Shown here: positions 23,752 through 34,533 of the stretch, one piece after another | Numbering within the stretch: position 1 is the stretch's first letter | Layout of the letters: each line of letters begins with the position of its first letter | From: Takashimella koratensis | Lineage: Eukaryota > Basidiomycota > Tremellomycetes > Trichosporonales > Tetragoniomycetaceae | Length of the DNA stretch: 64,000 nucleotides | Assembly (NCBI GenBank): GCA_003116875.1 | Contig: BCKT01000007.1 | Location: 670,365-734,364 of the forward strand | Direction of reading: 5' to 3' | The notes under the pieces: model-generated | The model's database searches: none | Seen by the model: the letters and a program-made list of their open reading frames with translations, nothing else | Told to the model about the DNA's origin: nothing | Position numbers and translations under genes: made by a program

Positions 23752-24720
23752 ATGCCAGTCGCACACGACCCAGCATCGCCATCCGCTGTCCTTCGCTCCC
23801 CCTCGCCAGAGATCGAGGCCGGCCACTCGAGGTCCCAGGGGGGAAGGGACGGGCCGGGCGGGGAAGAGAGCGCTGCCAAGCGGGCAAAGTTTAACTCGAG
23901 CGATGTCCAGAGGAAACAGGTGAGTCCGAATGTCCACCCGGCAAGTGCGGGTGAAGAGAGTGGAGCAGACACCTGGGAGCGAGTATCGATCACCTTCCAA
24001 GGCCATCACAGGAATTGACAAAACCCTCCCACCCACCTCAGCTCGAGAAGCTCCTCGCGAACCCGGACAAAGAAGTCGCCATGCCCAAAGCTTTCAGTCT
24101 CAAACCCTTGCGCGCCCCGAGCGAGCTGCAGAAGCATGTGACTGGGTCTAGTTCGGGTGCGGGATCTGGCGAGTTTCATGTGTACAAGCAATCGCGAAGA
24201 AGAGAGTATGAGCGGTTGAAGCGGCTCCAGGATGACGCGAGAGCTGTGAGTGGATCTTTCCCGTCAACATTGTCCTGCCTTTTGGCTCCTTTCGCTTGAT
24301 GAGACTCTTGTCGATATCGACTTTTCCGTACTCAAAGTCACTGACGTACCCTAGCTCGAGGAGCAACAAGCGTTCATCCAGCGCCAGGCGGAGCGGGACG
24401 CCACGACCGATGCGAAGACTGCGAAGAACCGAGCTCGGCGACAGAAGCGTAAAGCAGGGAAGAGCGAGGGTGGCAAAGCCGGTGCGGACGGTGTGGCTGG
24501 GAGCTCGGGTGCAGGTGCGAATGCAGGCGCGGGCGCGGGAAAGAGCAAGTTTGGGAGCAGCGCGGCGGTGGTGTTCCGTAAACCAGGAGAGGAAGACGAC
24601 GACGATGAGGACGAAGAGGAAGTGGGGCCAGTACCAGTCGTACCCACGCCTCAGGTGAATGGGGCAAGTGCGGTGCCAGTGGTTGAGCCAGCAAAGATCT
24701 TGGTCCATGATGATGATTAG
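23752..24720 (+). CDS. PRKRIP1: PRKRIP1-like spliceosome-associated protein (DUF1168)
   Basis: Homologue of human PRKRIP1, a nuclear protein seen in catalytic-stage spliceosomes. Exons: 23752-23919, 24042-24245, 24355-24720 (245 residues). The family core is clear: LEKLLANPDKEVAMPKAF (57-74), then GSSSGAGSGEFHVYKQSRRR (about 92-111), followed by a long charged helix rich in Arg, Lys, Gln and Glu ending in KNRARRQKRKAGK. The C-terminal 80 residues are Gly/Ala-rich with an acidic run (EEDDDDEDEEE). The start is the first ATG after a C-rich leader. A 229-bp divergent promoter is shared with the lipase gene. The family call is firm; the detailed role is taken from the human protein. Confidence 0.92.
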
Positions 24721-25017
24721 AGACCATGAGAGCTGGCGGGTAGGAGAAGCATGTCTGTGAGAGTTGCATGCAGATCATTCACGCTTAGACAGAATACTGA
24801 TTTGCATTTCGAGAGACTAAAAACGCTACTACTGAATCAAACACGTACGACATTGAGCTCTTTTCGATGAATATCAGCACTGCAAAGAGAGGGCTATGAA
24901 AGGTGTAGCGGATTCAAGCGTCAAGGGATGATGTTGACGAAGGCTCGTGATCTCACAGCGGGTTCATACGGATGATAACTCGGCCACGTAATGTCGATAC
25001 TCTTCAGGTCGACGAGG

Positions 25018-25975
25018 CTACACCTTGTTAGGAATGTACTGCATGCCGAACTGTGGGTCCGACTGGGGGAGGTGTGGTCGTTGACCGATGAACCTGACAT
25101 CGCCGAGGTCGTCCATGTTCATCACAACTCCGAGAAGCAGGATGATCAGCTCGGGAAGAACGATGAGCACGTCGAGTGCAGACTGCTTCACAATGAAACC
25201 GGAGGTGCTAGCAGCTGACCAGATCCTGTAGGCAGACTCGACGATCAGACCAGCGGTGCAGAGGAGGAGGGTAATCATTGCGGGGATCTTCCGGGTAGGC
25301 CTTCGAGGAGGGATGATGGCGATGACGATGACGATGATAGAGAAGGCGATACAAGCCGCGAGGAAGAGACCACCCGAAACTTCTCGCATGTCCTTGTACG
25401 ACGTGATAGATTTGCCATCTTGGGCGTTATCGACTTCCTCGACGGCACCGATCACCCCGATCACGGAGAACGCCATGAAGGTGATATGTCGAGCGAGATG
25501 AATGATCAAGTTGGTTTTCTCCGCGAGAACGATAGAACGGATGGTACAGTACCAGTTGAGGATAAGTTCGCAGATCGCTTCGACCAGGAAGAGGAACCCC
25601 GCGATGAGAAAGACGGCAGCGAGAATGGTGTCGGTTTTGTAGGATGAATCCGTATATGAGCTATTGGCGACTTTGTATCGCATCGCAAATGTGATCACGC
25701 GCACTAGGGAGGGGTCAATGAGTTTCATTTGAATGTGCAGTATCAGAAGGGAAGGATGGAAGAATGATGCGGACGAGCTTGTGGAGAGGAGGCTACTCAC
25801 GAGTTGCAAAAAGTGTAAGGAAGATGTAAACAAATCGACGACCTGCACCGCGGATGATACGGAACAACAGGGCCGCCGCGAATATGGCGTACACGATCGC
25901 CCAGACGATAGACTGGGGCTTGGAGATGTCCAGCTCGGACGCGAGGAGTGGGTTGGAGGTGAGTGGATTGGACAT
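25018..25975 (-). CDS. Seven-transmembrane protein, fungal family
   Basis: Integral membrane protein, 286 residues; exons 25975-25801 and 25703-25018. Seven hydrophobic segments are visible, at about 22-38, 46-66, 82-104, 113-138, 158-181, 187-208 and 220-243. Examples are SIVWAIVYAIFAAALLF and ILAAVFLIAGFLFLVEAICE. The N-terminus is short with an NPLTSNPLL stretch, and the C-tail is short and Pro/Gln rich. The size and layout resemble RTA1-like or Pth11-like fungal seven-TM proteins, but I see no diagnostic motif and do not assign a ligand or function. The exon join is in frame at an Arg-Leu boundary inside the second TM segment. Confidence 0.78.
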
Positions 25976-26820
25976 GGCGATGGCGGATGGGCTTGATAGC
26001 TGTATAGGTGCGAGTGAATGGATTGAGGGGCGAAGGGCAAGAGAGGATGAGGTGCAGGGGAGCGGTTGATATGAAGGGGAAGGAGTGGCTGAGGGTTGAG
26101 ATGGGGGGCTATCGACGTGAGCTGGGTGCAGCTTTTATACCATCTCTTTCGCCTCTCTCAATCAGTGAAGACTATGAAAACGACGTAGGGCTGTGCTGAT
26201 GAGGACAACGGATGTGATTGCGTCGGTAGCGAGCCCCTGCCACGGCGGGTTCACGGTTGCCACGCTCGGTTCTGATCTTTGGCACTCCTTTCGCTTCTTG
26301 TTTTCGCGTTTTAGGCGGAAGCGAGTCAGCTCCCGTCCCAAATAATAGACCTAGCCCTGCGCTATTTTGCTTTACTTCCGAGTTGATGGCGCTAGTTGCC
26401 CATCTGCCGTCTCGTTTCACTGCATAGAGACAAGGACATTGGCGGCTCGTCGTCAGGTCGGATCGGCACGGCGTCGCCGAGACCCCGAGCCAAGCACAGT
26501 CGACTGGTCCCCGTCGCCATGAATAGCACTGACAAGCGACTAAACATCCAAGGTGGAGCAGACCGTGGAGCCAAAGGAGATTGGGATCCCAGCACCGATG
26601 GCGATCCCGAGTCCGCCAGGCCCGGGGATCCCGTCGGGGACGATCCGGCGGGTTTCAAACCGAAATCAGCACCGGGAGCGATGTAACTTCTTGAAACGCT
26701 CATCTGGAGATCAGATGGAGTCTGTCATGCAGTAGAGAGGTGTAACTCGGTCCCGCTTTGTTCAATTCAGGTACATCTCAAGTATGCACAAGTTCCAACG
26801 CCAATGCTCGCGTACTGATT
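25976..26820. other. Region without a convincing gene
   Basis: About 845 bp between the seven-TM gene start and the 3' end of the helical-repeat gene, both on the minus strand. Short overlapping frames around 26390-26700 on both strands look composition-driven. It presumably carries the seven-TM promoter. Confidence 0.4.
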
Positions 26821-28953
26821 CTACGCAAATCGAAGACACTCGACTACACGTTGAACGGCATCTTCTAATCGTTCTACCACAAATTGCGCCGTCACCGCAT
26901 CCTCCACCTCCCGTCCCTCCTTGGCCAACTCCATCTTCAAATCCTCCACTTTCCTTTTCACCGGTTCTACCCATTCGTTTTGCACGCTTTGCACCCACTC
27001 GACCGTCCTCAGGCCCGTCCTATTCTCCCTATCCGTCTCCAACACGAGCCTCAGCGTGTTCGCGGATTCCGTCAGCCACGCAGGCCACATGGACGCGATG
27101 AACTCCTGCGCTGGTAAATCAAGTGGCGGAGTCATATTTGCCCCCGGCCCAAAGTCGTCGGATGTCGGGAGGGCGAAGATGACGGGTGCGAGATGGGCTC
27201 GGAAGTGCGGGGATAAAAGGGGAGGGAGGAGGTCGCGCACGATGGAGAGAGCGAGGAGGCGGACTTGGTCGAAGGGGTTAGAAGGCTCCAAGAGCTGGAG
27301 GAGGAGAAGGTGTGCATCGCGGCTGGATTCAAGGGAGGAGAGTGGGGAAGTATGGGAAGAGATGATTGCGGCGATCAGCTTGGCGATGGATAGACGGTCG
27401 AGGGGAGATGCCAAGCTCGTAGCGAGCGGTGCGAGGAGCTGTCCGGCAAGTCAAATCCTCCAGTCAGCGTTGTAAGTGAATCACAAGCCAGCACTTGAAG
27501 CCAGACCAAGCTCACCTCGAGGAGGAGGGTAGCCGTGTCAAAGTCCAGCTCAGGAACCACACGCCAAGCCATGACCACGCCAGCATCAATACACGAGCTA
27601 CCCAGCGCTGCAGCGAGGACAGGCGTTACCAACGGGATCTTGGCACCGTCAGTCGCAGCAAGGAGGATGAGAGACGCGAGAGAAGTCGGAGATGCTCTGC
27701 TAATTCTGTCGCCAAGGTCAAGGTTGAGCTTTTTCGCTGAGGTCTGGAAGAAGCTCTGTCAACAGGAAGCTTTGTTAAAGATGAGAGGTTTGACTGACTG
27801 AAGCACGATGGAGAACTGACAAACCCGCATCGTCGAGGGGGTACATGGCGGCGTACTTTGGATACGCCGATAAGAGTGCTCGGCCCGCGAGGTCTGCCTC
27901 GACTCGGGCACCGAACAGTGTCACGCCAGTCAACAGAATCTCTGTGAGGATAGCCTGTGATGACAAGACGAGAGGATATCATTAGTGACCGCACATGCCC
28001 TCTGCTCTCTAATCTGGCAGCAGGAGATCTTTGAAATAGACAGGAGGCATCACTTACCCTCTGTTCGCCGCCATTGTCGGTCCGCGTGATCGACCACGCC
28101 CAGCACGCATCGACAAGTTCGCATAGCGCAACAAGCACGGCCCGTGAGGGCTCAGGGGAGGCGCGTTGGCTGAGAAGCGGGAGAAGGGAGAGCGAGTCGG
28201 CCAGTGCGAGTAGAGTGGGCGTACTCCGTGCGTTCTGCAATCGAGAGACAGCTACATCGTCGGAGGTAGCGTAGATTCCGCGTCAGCAAAGTTCAAATGG
28301 AAACGATCATGTATCATCAGTCGTCTCCAAAGTGTCGAGTGAGAAAACTGGTACTCACCGATAGTATACAGCCGCAGAATTCTCACAAGCCGAGCCAACA
28401 ACGTCTCCATTTCTGTCCCTCTCTCTACTCCCATTTCACCACCCTGCTCATCCTCCTCGTTTTCATCCTCTTCATCACTCACATCCACGCCTTCCGCTTC
28501 GTCCTCAAGCACCTGCATCCCCTCATTAAGGGCCAGCACGAGCTCCCGCGCCGATGAATGGGCAGCTACGAGATCAAGAATGCGGTCTGCGGTCGGGCAG
28601 ATAAGAGGGAGGAGGAGAGGGGTGTAGGTGAGTGCTGAATCTTGTAGGATTTCTGCCTATGGTAGAGGATGAGTGTCAGCAGAGCTCTGGAATGGGAGGT
28701 ATAGCGAATATGACCAAGGAGATTATGTCGGTCAAGGAAGTTTATCAAAAAGTAACGTGAAGTGGAGAAAGAGAGGGGACATTGAATTCACCCCCGAGTC
28801 AGTGTCGAGTACTTCGAGCATAGCCTCGAGGACCGCATCCGTCGGTCGATCACGCAAGTTTCGCTCAAACAGCTCAAACAGAGATTCGGAGGGTTGGTCG
28901 CCGCCCGGAGCTGTGGACGCGTCGAGCGCCTTGGAGAGGCCCGACATGTCCAT
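26821..28953 (-). CDS. Unrecognised helical-repeat (ARM/HEAT-like) protein
   Basis: About 547 residues, almost wholly predicted alpha-helix with Leu-rich amphipathic repeats. Exons from the start: 28953-28792, 28656-28359, 28251-28058, 27954 to about 27821, about 27753 to 27516, 27438-26821. The fourth intron is the weak point: donor gtcagt at 27820 with acceptor before 27753 keeps frame, but an alternative join (27817/27755) is also in frame. Visible stretches include DRPTDAVLEAMLEVLDTDSG near the start, an acidic loop (EDENEEDEQ), ILTEILLTGVTLFGARVEAD, and a C-terminal coiled segment EDLKMELAKEGREVEDAV. The architecture would suit an adaptor such as the proteasome chaperone PSMD5/Hsm3 group, but that is only a guess. 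It shares a 293-bp divergent promoter with DAM1. Confidence 0.7.
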
Positions 28954-29246
28954 CGTGGAGGAGGCGGTGGGACAGGTTTATATGTATAGAAGGGGTGACG
29001 AGAGACGAGAGACGAGGGACATCGGCCAACCTGTGACTTGAAACAGGTCGAGACGGGGACGGAGTAGAGCAGAATCGGGAGAGGACTGCTTTGAGTAAAT
29101 AATGATCCAGTCGCGAAATCAACAACAACATTCACACGCGCCGAGGCAACTCCACTCATTTGACCACACCATCCACCGTCTTGAGCACACCCAACTCACC
29201 AGCCCCACCCTTGTCGTCGTCCTTTCGTCTCTGTGTTATCTCCACG

Positions 29247-30398
29247 ATGCCCCCTCCTCACCCTTTGCGCCGCATCTCCACCGGCTCCCTCTCCTCCCTC
29301 GCGCGCTCACAAGACCGCGCACACCCTTCTTCCTCCTCAGGTCTCGACTTTCTCCAACCGGCACTCATCGAGCTCGCCGACGAAGCCGCCACCCTCTCCT
29401 CCAACATTCAACAGATGACCAGGCTCCATGATGCCCTCGGCACGTTTAATGAGAGTTTCGCAGCGTACCTCTACGCGTTGAAGATGAATGCGTTTTGTGT
29501 GGAATGGCCTCAGGCACCAGACCAGAACTCGTTTGCTCGCGCCGAATCGCTCAGTGAGTCGGGACGAAGGTCTAAGCTCCCATGTTCAGCTATTGCTTCA
29601 AGGATTTGTAGCTGATATTGTGCAGAGCCCGAACCACAGCCAATCTCCCTTGAGATGCCATTATCGACCTCGACGCGCGGGACTGTTCCTGGTTCTCCCC
29701 CATCCGGGCCTAGTGCCGCCGACCTGACCTACGCCACCGCTTACTCGATGCACCTTGACGAGCCAGTAAGCAAACCCTCAACCTCTACCTCTGCCCGCAA
29801 AGTCGCACCGAAACCAGCAGCGGCGGCACCTGCTGCGACTGGAGTGAAGAAGACTTCAGCGGCAGTGAAGAAGAAGCGCGAGGTGAGTGATACGTCCTCC
29901 ACTTGCATTTGCGAACAGCCATGTAGAGATAGTCGAGTGACTAGACGGAGGATCTTTTTTGGGATGGCAGAGATGTGCTGACTTGCTGCACCCAGCTTGA
30001 GGTTGCTGCACTGATCGACCTCTTGCCTCTCGAGTACCGCGGAAACGATCCAGCCGCTCGCCTCGCCATGTCTAAAGTCATCAACAAGCTCATGGACAAC
30101 CCCACTGGCCTATCACGTAAGTCGGTGCTCCGCTCCAACTTCACCCGACGACCAGCTGACAATTTCTCATCTTATCCACTTATCTTGTAGTGAAAGACGT
30201 GATTCAGCCGCCCGAATTGCCACAGCCAAGGGCGAACAAATGCCTCATCGCGCTCGTCGCCAAGAAATGGGTTATGAAAGTGAACGTTGGAGTGAGTTTG
30301 CATCTATGCTTACAACGCCTAGCCCCTGTATGTCTACGCGCGCTCTACTGACATTGGACCAGGGAACCGCGTCGTATCGATGGGTCGGAGGCGCCTGA
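29247..30398 (+). CDS. DAM1: DASH/DAM1 complex subunit Dam1
   Basis: Outer-kinetochore microtubule-coupling subunit of the DASH/Dam1 ring. Exons: 29247-29553, 29626-29882, 29996-30116, 30191-30291, 30363-30398 (273 residues). The conserved Dam1 region lies at about 28-95: GLDFLQPALIELADEAATLS, then TRLHDALGTFNESFAAYLYA and NAFCVEWPQ, the fungal Dam1 signature. A Pro/Ser/Thr and Lys/Ala-rich linker follows. The C-terminal 85 residues form a separate, compact-looking segment (LEVAALIDLLPLEYR, KVINKLMDNPTGLSLKDVIQ, LIALVAKKWVMKVNVG) that I do not recognise from yeast Dam1 and that resembles a small winged-helix-like unit. The 3' end converges with CDC73, with 106 bp between the stop codons. Confidence 0.85.
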
Positions 30399-30504
30399 GC
30401 TGGTAGCGCTACTGTGCAGTTCCATGAGTTGCATTTGATATCGACGTTAAATGCATGATGGTTGTATATCAGACTACCCTTATCCCTTTTAACCAGAACT
30501 ACTT

Positions 30505-32313
30505 CTATGCCTTGTCCAAGACACGCCAGAACTCCGTGACCACCTGTCTGTCGGTGTGCCGCTTGTGTCTGTCGACCTGGGCGCTCGTCAGCTCTCACGT
30601 CCTCAAAGACAGCAGCTGCAGACACGCTCGAGAAAAGGTAATCTGTGAGACTCACTGTCAATGGCGTCACGTTCCAGTCGCGGATAGCTGGGTTGGTCGG
30701 TTCGTTGTGCCATTGGAAATATACGCCCTTAACTGAGGAGTACGTCAGCTGAGGTTCTGGCGGAACATTGTGGTTGACAACTTACCGTTACGGAAAAGAG
30801 TCCTCGGCTCCATCCACTTGTACGGCTTGAACTGCCATGCTTGACCAGTAGTGACGACGCAAATCACCCGGTCCCTGCGTGCTGTCAGCGCATGCTTCAT
30901 AGTGGAGCGAAAACGAATTTAACAGGAGAAGAGATCCAGAGAGATGGACGGTGCTAAACCACAACCTCGACACTCACCACGCGTCTGTGCCAAATTTTTG
31001 CAACGCCTCGACACCATCCACGACATAATACTTGCTCGTGATGTCACCATTGGGTCCACTCCGTTTCCGCAAAACTGGGATCATATCTTCGGCGCGGAAG
31101 TTGCCCTGCGCGGCCTCGTTTTGCCTCGCGACGTCTGACGGCTCGAATCTGGGGTTGAGATCTCATCAGCCCAGTTCATCGAAGAAAAGAGGGAAGGTGA
31201 GAATGGGCCCACTTACATTCCCTGCTCAAGAAACTTCTTCACGTTCCACATGGTCAACAGCGCAGTAGGGGAAGAAGAAATCATGATGATTGGGTTGGTC
31301 GATTTGGCCTTGCGTGGGCGAGCCGGGTCCGCAACGGCGGCAGGGGCAGGTGGAGCTCGCGCAGACGAGGTCGTCTCAAACGTTCGACGAAGAGCCCGGA
31401 TTTTGTCCGTCATGACTGTTGAGAGGAAAGAGGAAAAGTTCTGTGTGCAGAGATCGTCAGTTTCGCTTTGGGTAGCAATACTGCGTCCGGACCAAGAGGT
31501 GAGGCATAAGATGAGCCTGCACTCACGTTGACTTTGCCGTGAGCAGTCGCGCGGAGGACAGTGTTGCGGTCGCGCAGCTCGATGACATCGGACCGGATCT
31601 GGTGCATGTTAGCTTGCTGTTGAATACACCATGGTATTCGCAACAAACGAGTTTGAACGCACCTTTTTGCAAAACTCCCGGTCCACCACGTCAACCTCGT
31701 ACTTGCGCTTGGGCGCGCGCGATGGTCCCGCCTCGCCCGACTCGAGAGCGGAAGGGAGAGACTCTGCGACAGCCGATGCTGCGGTGGTGGAAGGTGCCGT
31801 CACTGAACATTTGGGGAGATGTGTCAGTTGCGCTCAGTTCACTCGTCTCGGAACTCTTCCACCATCTCCCACCATCCACACCCATGATGAACGGCGCGCC
31901 TTCCTCAATACACCACACCATGACAGATCTTCCTCTCTGATCAACTCACAGTCTTGTCCCTTGGGAACGACCCGGCCCGCGCCGTCTCCTTCACCCTGGA
32001 GAAACTCCACGACGCCTCTCCTATCCGTGATCGCGACATATCCACTACCCAGCGCCTGTCCCTTCACGAGATACTCTCTCACACCCGTTTCTCTCTCCAC
32101 ATATGCGAGCCACAACTGTCCGACGGTGTAGAAGTCTGTTCGAGCAGCTGAGCGCGCGTACCGGCTCACAGCGTCCTTGGCGACTCGTTCGCTAGGGAAA
32201 GAGAGGTAGGCGGCTAGAGAGAGTGAATCGGTCGGCTCGTCAGCGGCCGTGAGGAGGGTAGGGAGGCGAGAGGATGCGATGGACTCGCGCAGGAGATCGA
32301 GGGGGTCCGACAT
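30505..32313 (-). CDS. CDC73: Paf1 complex subunit Cdc73
   Basis: RNA polymerase II elongation factor subunit (parafibromin homologue). Exons from the start: 32313-31950, 31802-31663, 31598-31527, 31440-31217, 31148-30978, 30874-30786, 30732-30656, 30576-30505 (402 residues). The N-terminal helical part begins MSDPLDLLRESI. The C-terminal Ras-like Cdc73 domain (about 225-402) is clear: NPIIMISSSPTALLTMWNVK, YYVVDGVEALQKF, WDRVICVVTTGQAWQFKPYK, GVYFQWHNEPTNPAIRDWNV and the terminal QVVTEFWRVLDKA. Length matches fungal Cdc73. Eight exons are all in frame. Confidence 0.95.
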
Positions 32314-33093
32314 GGAGGATAGGGGGAGATGTGGGAAGGATGCGGGAGGGTAAAGGAGGGAAGAAGGGAGGTTGAGGAAAACAAGAGGTAATGTGGAAAA
32401 GGAGAATTGATGCGACGAAGTGGACAAGTCCAAAATGCTACTGTAGTCAAAATGGCGCCGTGGCGAACGGCAATGAGCCCCACCAGGCTCGTTTCTCAGC
32501 GTCCACTGTACTTGTCGACGCAGACCCTCTTGATCCAAGCAAAGAAGCACTTCAACGGTCGATTCCAGCAAAAGCACCATCCTTCCGCATCCCCAGGCAG
32601 CATCTGGAAGGTGAGATGGTTCACAACTTTCCTCCATCTTACTTGTAGCAAGATATATACACCCGTGACGCTTCGGGAAAGCCGTCCAAAAAGGCACACT
32701 CTCTCTGTCTTTCGTTTTTCATCTTTCATCTTCGATCTCACATCTTCATCTTGATCATTCCCCACCGAGACGAGACTCGCCTCGCCTTTCCCTCCTCTCG
32801 CTATACGAGCACCCCACCACTATGCTAGCTCCTACCTCACTAGGCACCCCTTGCTAGCCATCGCCTTCACCGTCGCCCTCCTGCTCGCGACGCTCCATCC
32901 TCCCCATTCCTTGAAATACTCGCTGTTCTGGACGGATTGTCCGGTCTCATACAGCCATGCGCCCAATCTTCCTCGTTCTAAAGGTCAATTCGAGAGTGCA
33001 GCCCACTCAAGAGAAGGTCGCCGCGAAGATCGAAAGCAGCCGCTGACATGTCACCGAACTCAATCAACTCGTCACACGCCCGTCCGACAAGCA
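32314..33093. other. CDC73 promoter side of a long intergenic region
   Basis: The first part should be the CDC73 promoter. A plus-strand frame is open from 32851, but its first 80 codons look composition-driven. There is no other recognisable feature. Confidence 0.35.
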
Positions 33094-33605
33094 ATGCCTA
33101 CCCGCATCATCCCCTCTCCCTTCTCGCAATCCCGTCCTCTAGACTCATTTCTCGCCCACACCCTTTCATCGCCCTTGTCGCTCGACCCACCTACTGGTCA
33201 GCTTTCCCTCCCCCCTCTTCCAACCATACGGGGCATCTTCTCCGAAGTGTCTACCGTCCCCCACACCCCCTGGGCATCCTCACTGAGGTGTCACAGGCCG
33301 GGGCATCTCCCACGGAGTGTCACCAACCCTCAAACCATTCTTTTCCCCAAAAAGCTCTGTCAGCTCGGCCAACGTCGGTCGAGCCTACTCTCTGTCACCG
33401 GTCCGCATTCAGTCTTCCCCAAAGATCACTGCGGTGTCAACCAGCGTTCCCCGCCGCCCTTTGCCTTACGAGAACACGTCAGAACCCCTGGCCGTCCCAT
33501 CACGCACAGATCCTCCACCCGTCAACTGACAAGGTCCCATCAAAGACGACGAGGAGCATCACAACACCATCAGCCTCCGGTGGAGCAGCCAGACTGCATG
33601 TGTGA
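33094..33605 (+). pseudogene. Possible frameshifted gene relic, disordered Ser/Pro protein
   Basis: Protein-like sequence jumps between reading frames without splice signals. Frame 1 reads MPTRIIPSPFSQSRPLDSFL and continues to about 33270. Frame 3 carries ILTEVSQA at about 33275-33298. Frame 2 carries GVSPTLKPFFSPKSSVSSAN onward from about 33314 and stops at 33529. Frame 3 then carries VPSKTTRSITTPSASGG to 33605. Three related segments (GIFSEVSTV, GILTEVSQA, GISHGVSPT) each sit in a different frame, suggesting small insertions or deletions in a repeated segment. I do not recognise the family. It could be a decayed gene, assembly errors in a real gene, or chance. Confidence 0.27.
33229..33322 (+). 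repeat. Degenerate direct repeat, three copies of GGGCATC...GTGTC
   Basis: Copies begin near 33230, 33272 and 33300 with a shared pattern GGGCATC-N(8-9)-A/GGTGTC. Spacings are 41 and 29 bp. The spacings are not multiples of three, so equivalent codons fall in different frames. Confidence 0.6.
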
Positions 33606-34197
33606 CGCACAGGCCCCGCGGCGTTGGGTCGCCAAGCAACGGTTAGGGCCTCCCTGTCTCCACCCCGCGCCGAATCTCGTTACACCAATCGGCCTAAGCG
33701 CTTCCCGCCCCCTGGAAATTAATCATTCTCTCGTGTTGCAGAACACAACTGTGATCGAAAAGCATCCCAAGGTCGAGACCATCACCCACGGACCACCACT
33801 CACCCCTACCCTCAGAGATCTCTCTTAATGCCCGTTCTTGACAACGAAACAGCCTCAAACGCTAGACTGGCCACAACGCTGTTACCACTGCCCGCCGCCG
33901 CCACCCGCAGGCTCAAACCCCCACTCACGAACTCGCCATTCGGCACACCACCGCACTAAAAATGGCCCTACCACCCCCCGAGCTGGTGCCCCTCCCTATA
34001 CCACCCGGGGCCGCCCCGAAACCCTGCCTGCAAGTCGCAACAAAACTTTACGACCTACATCATATTCTCGGTCCATCCCAACAACCCCGCTCAGCATTAG
34101 CAACACTGCGACGCTCCAATGAAACCGGATTTGGAGACAAAGAATCAGTCGCCGTTTCCCGGATGGCGTTCATATTTGGAAATGGTGAAATTTTGCA
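33606..34197. other. C-rich region upstream of tRNA-Ser
   Basis: Open frames persist (for example to 33828 in frame 1 and from 33962 to 34315, overlapping the tRNA) but contain long Pro/Thr/Arg runs and no recognisable domain. I see no supportable gene. Confidence 0.35.
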
Positions 34198-34311
34198 GGC
34201 ACTATGTCCGAGTGGTTTTAAGGAGCTACCTTGCTATCGTCTGTTGAGTCCCGAAAAGGTCCAACCAGGTAGTGCGGTTTCCGCGCGTGAGTTCGAATCT
34301 CACTGGTGTCG
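34198..34311 (+). tRNA. tRNA-Ser (anticodon GCU) with 30-nt intron
   Basis: Class II tRNA fold. Acceptor GGCACTA (34198-34204) pairs with TGGTGTC (34304-34310), with two G-U pairs, and the discriminator is G34311. The D arm has TCC/GGA around a GAGTGGTTTTAA loop. The anticodon stem is CTACC/GGTAG (34226-34230 and 34268-34272), with anticodon GCT at 34233-34235. The intron lies at the canonical place, one base 3' of the anticodon (34237-34266). The long variable arm has GCGG-TTT-CCGC (34274-34284). The T arm is GTGAG-TTCGAAT-CTCAC (34287-34303). It decodes AGC/AGU. A T-rich stretch (cttcttttt) about 10 bases downstream fits a Pol III terminator. The long variable arm and anticodon make serine secure. 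Confidence 0.93.
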
Positions 34312-34533
34312 TTAAATGCTTCTTTTTAGGTTGCTGCGATTGACCATCCTTTGGGATTTGTTTGTGCATCCTTCAGGCTAGAAGGATCTGCCTAATTTCG
34401 AACATTCTCATCATCATTCCATTCTTTCCTTTGTTCTTGCCGCTGTGCATACGTTTTGGTGAAGACTGTGGGCAACCACCTTGCTCAGGTGCTTTTTGTC
34501 CATAATCGTTGCCCAACTGCCTGGATATGTCCC

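Noticed and set aside
26390..26703. Overlapping open frames on both strands
   Set aside because: Mirror-image composition effect of a GC-rich stretch; no start context, splice signals or domain.
32851..33828. 325-codon open frame on the plus strand
   Set aside because: Only its middle part looks like protein, and that part continues in other frames. The rest is Pro/Thr/Arg-rich composition noise, so I report a possible relic instead of an intact gene.
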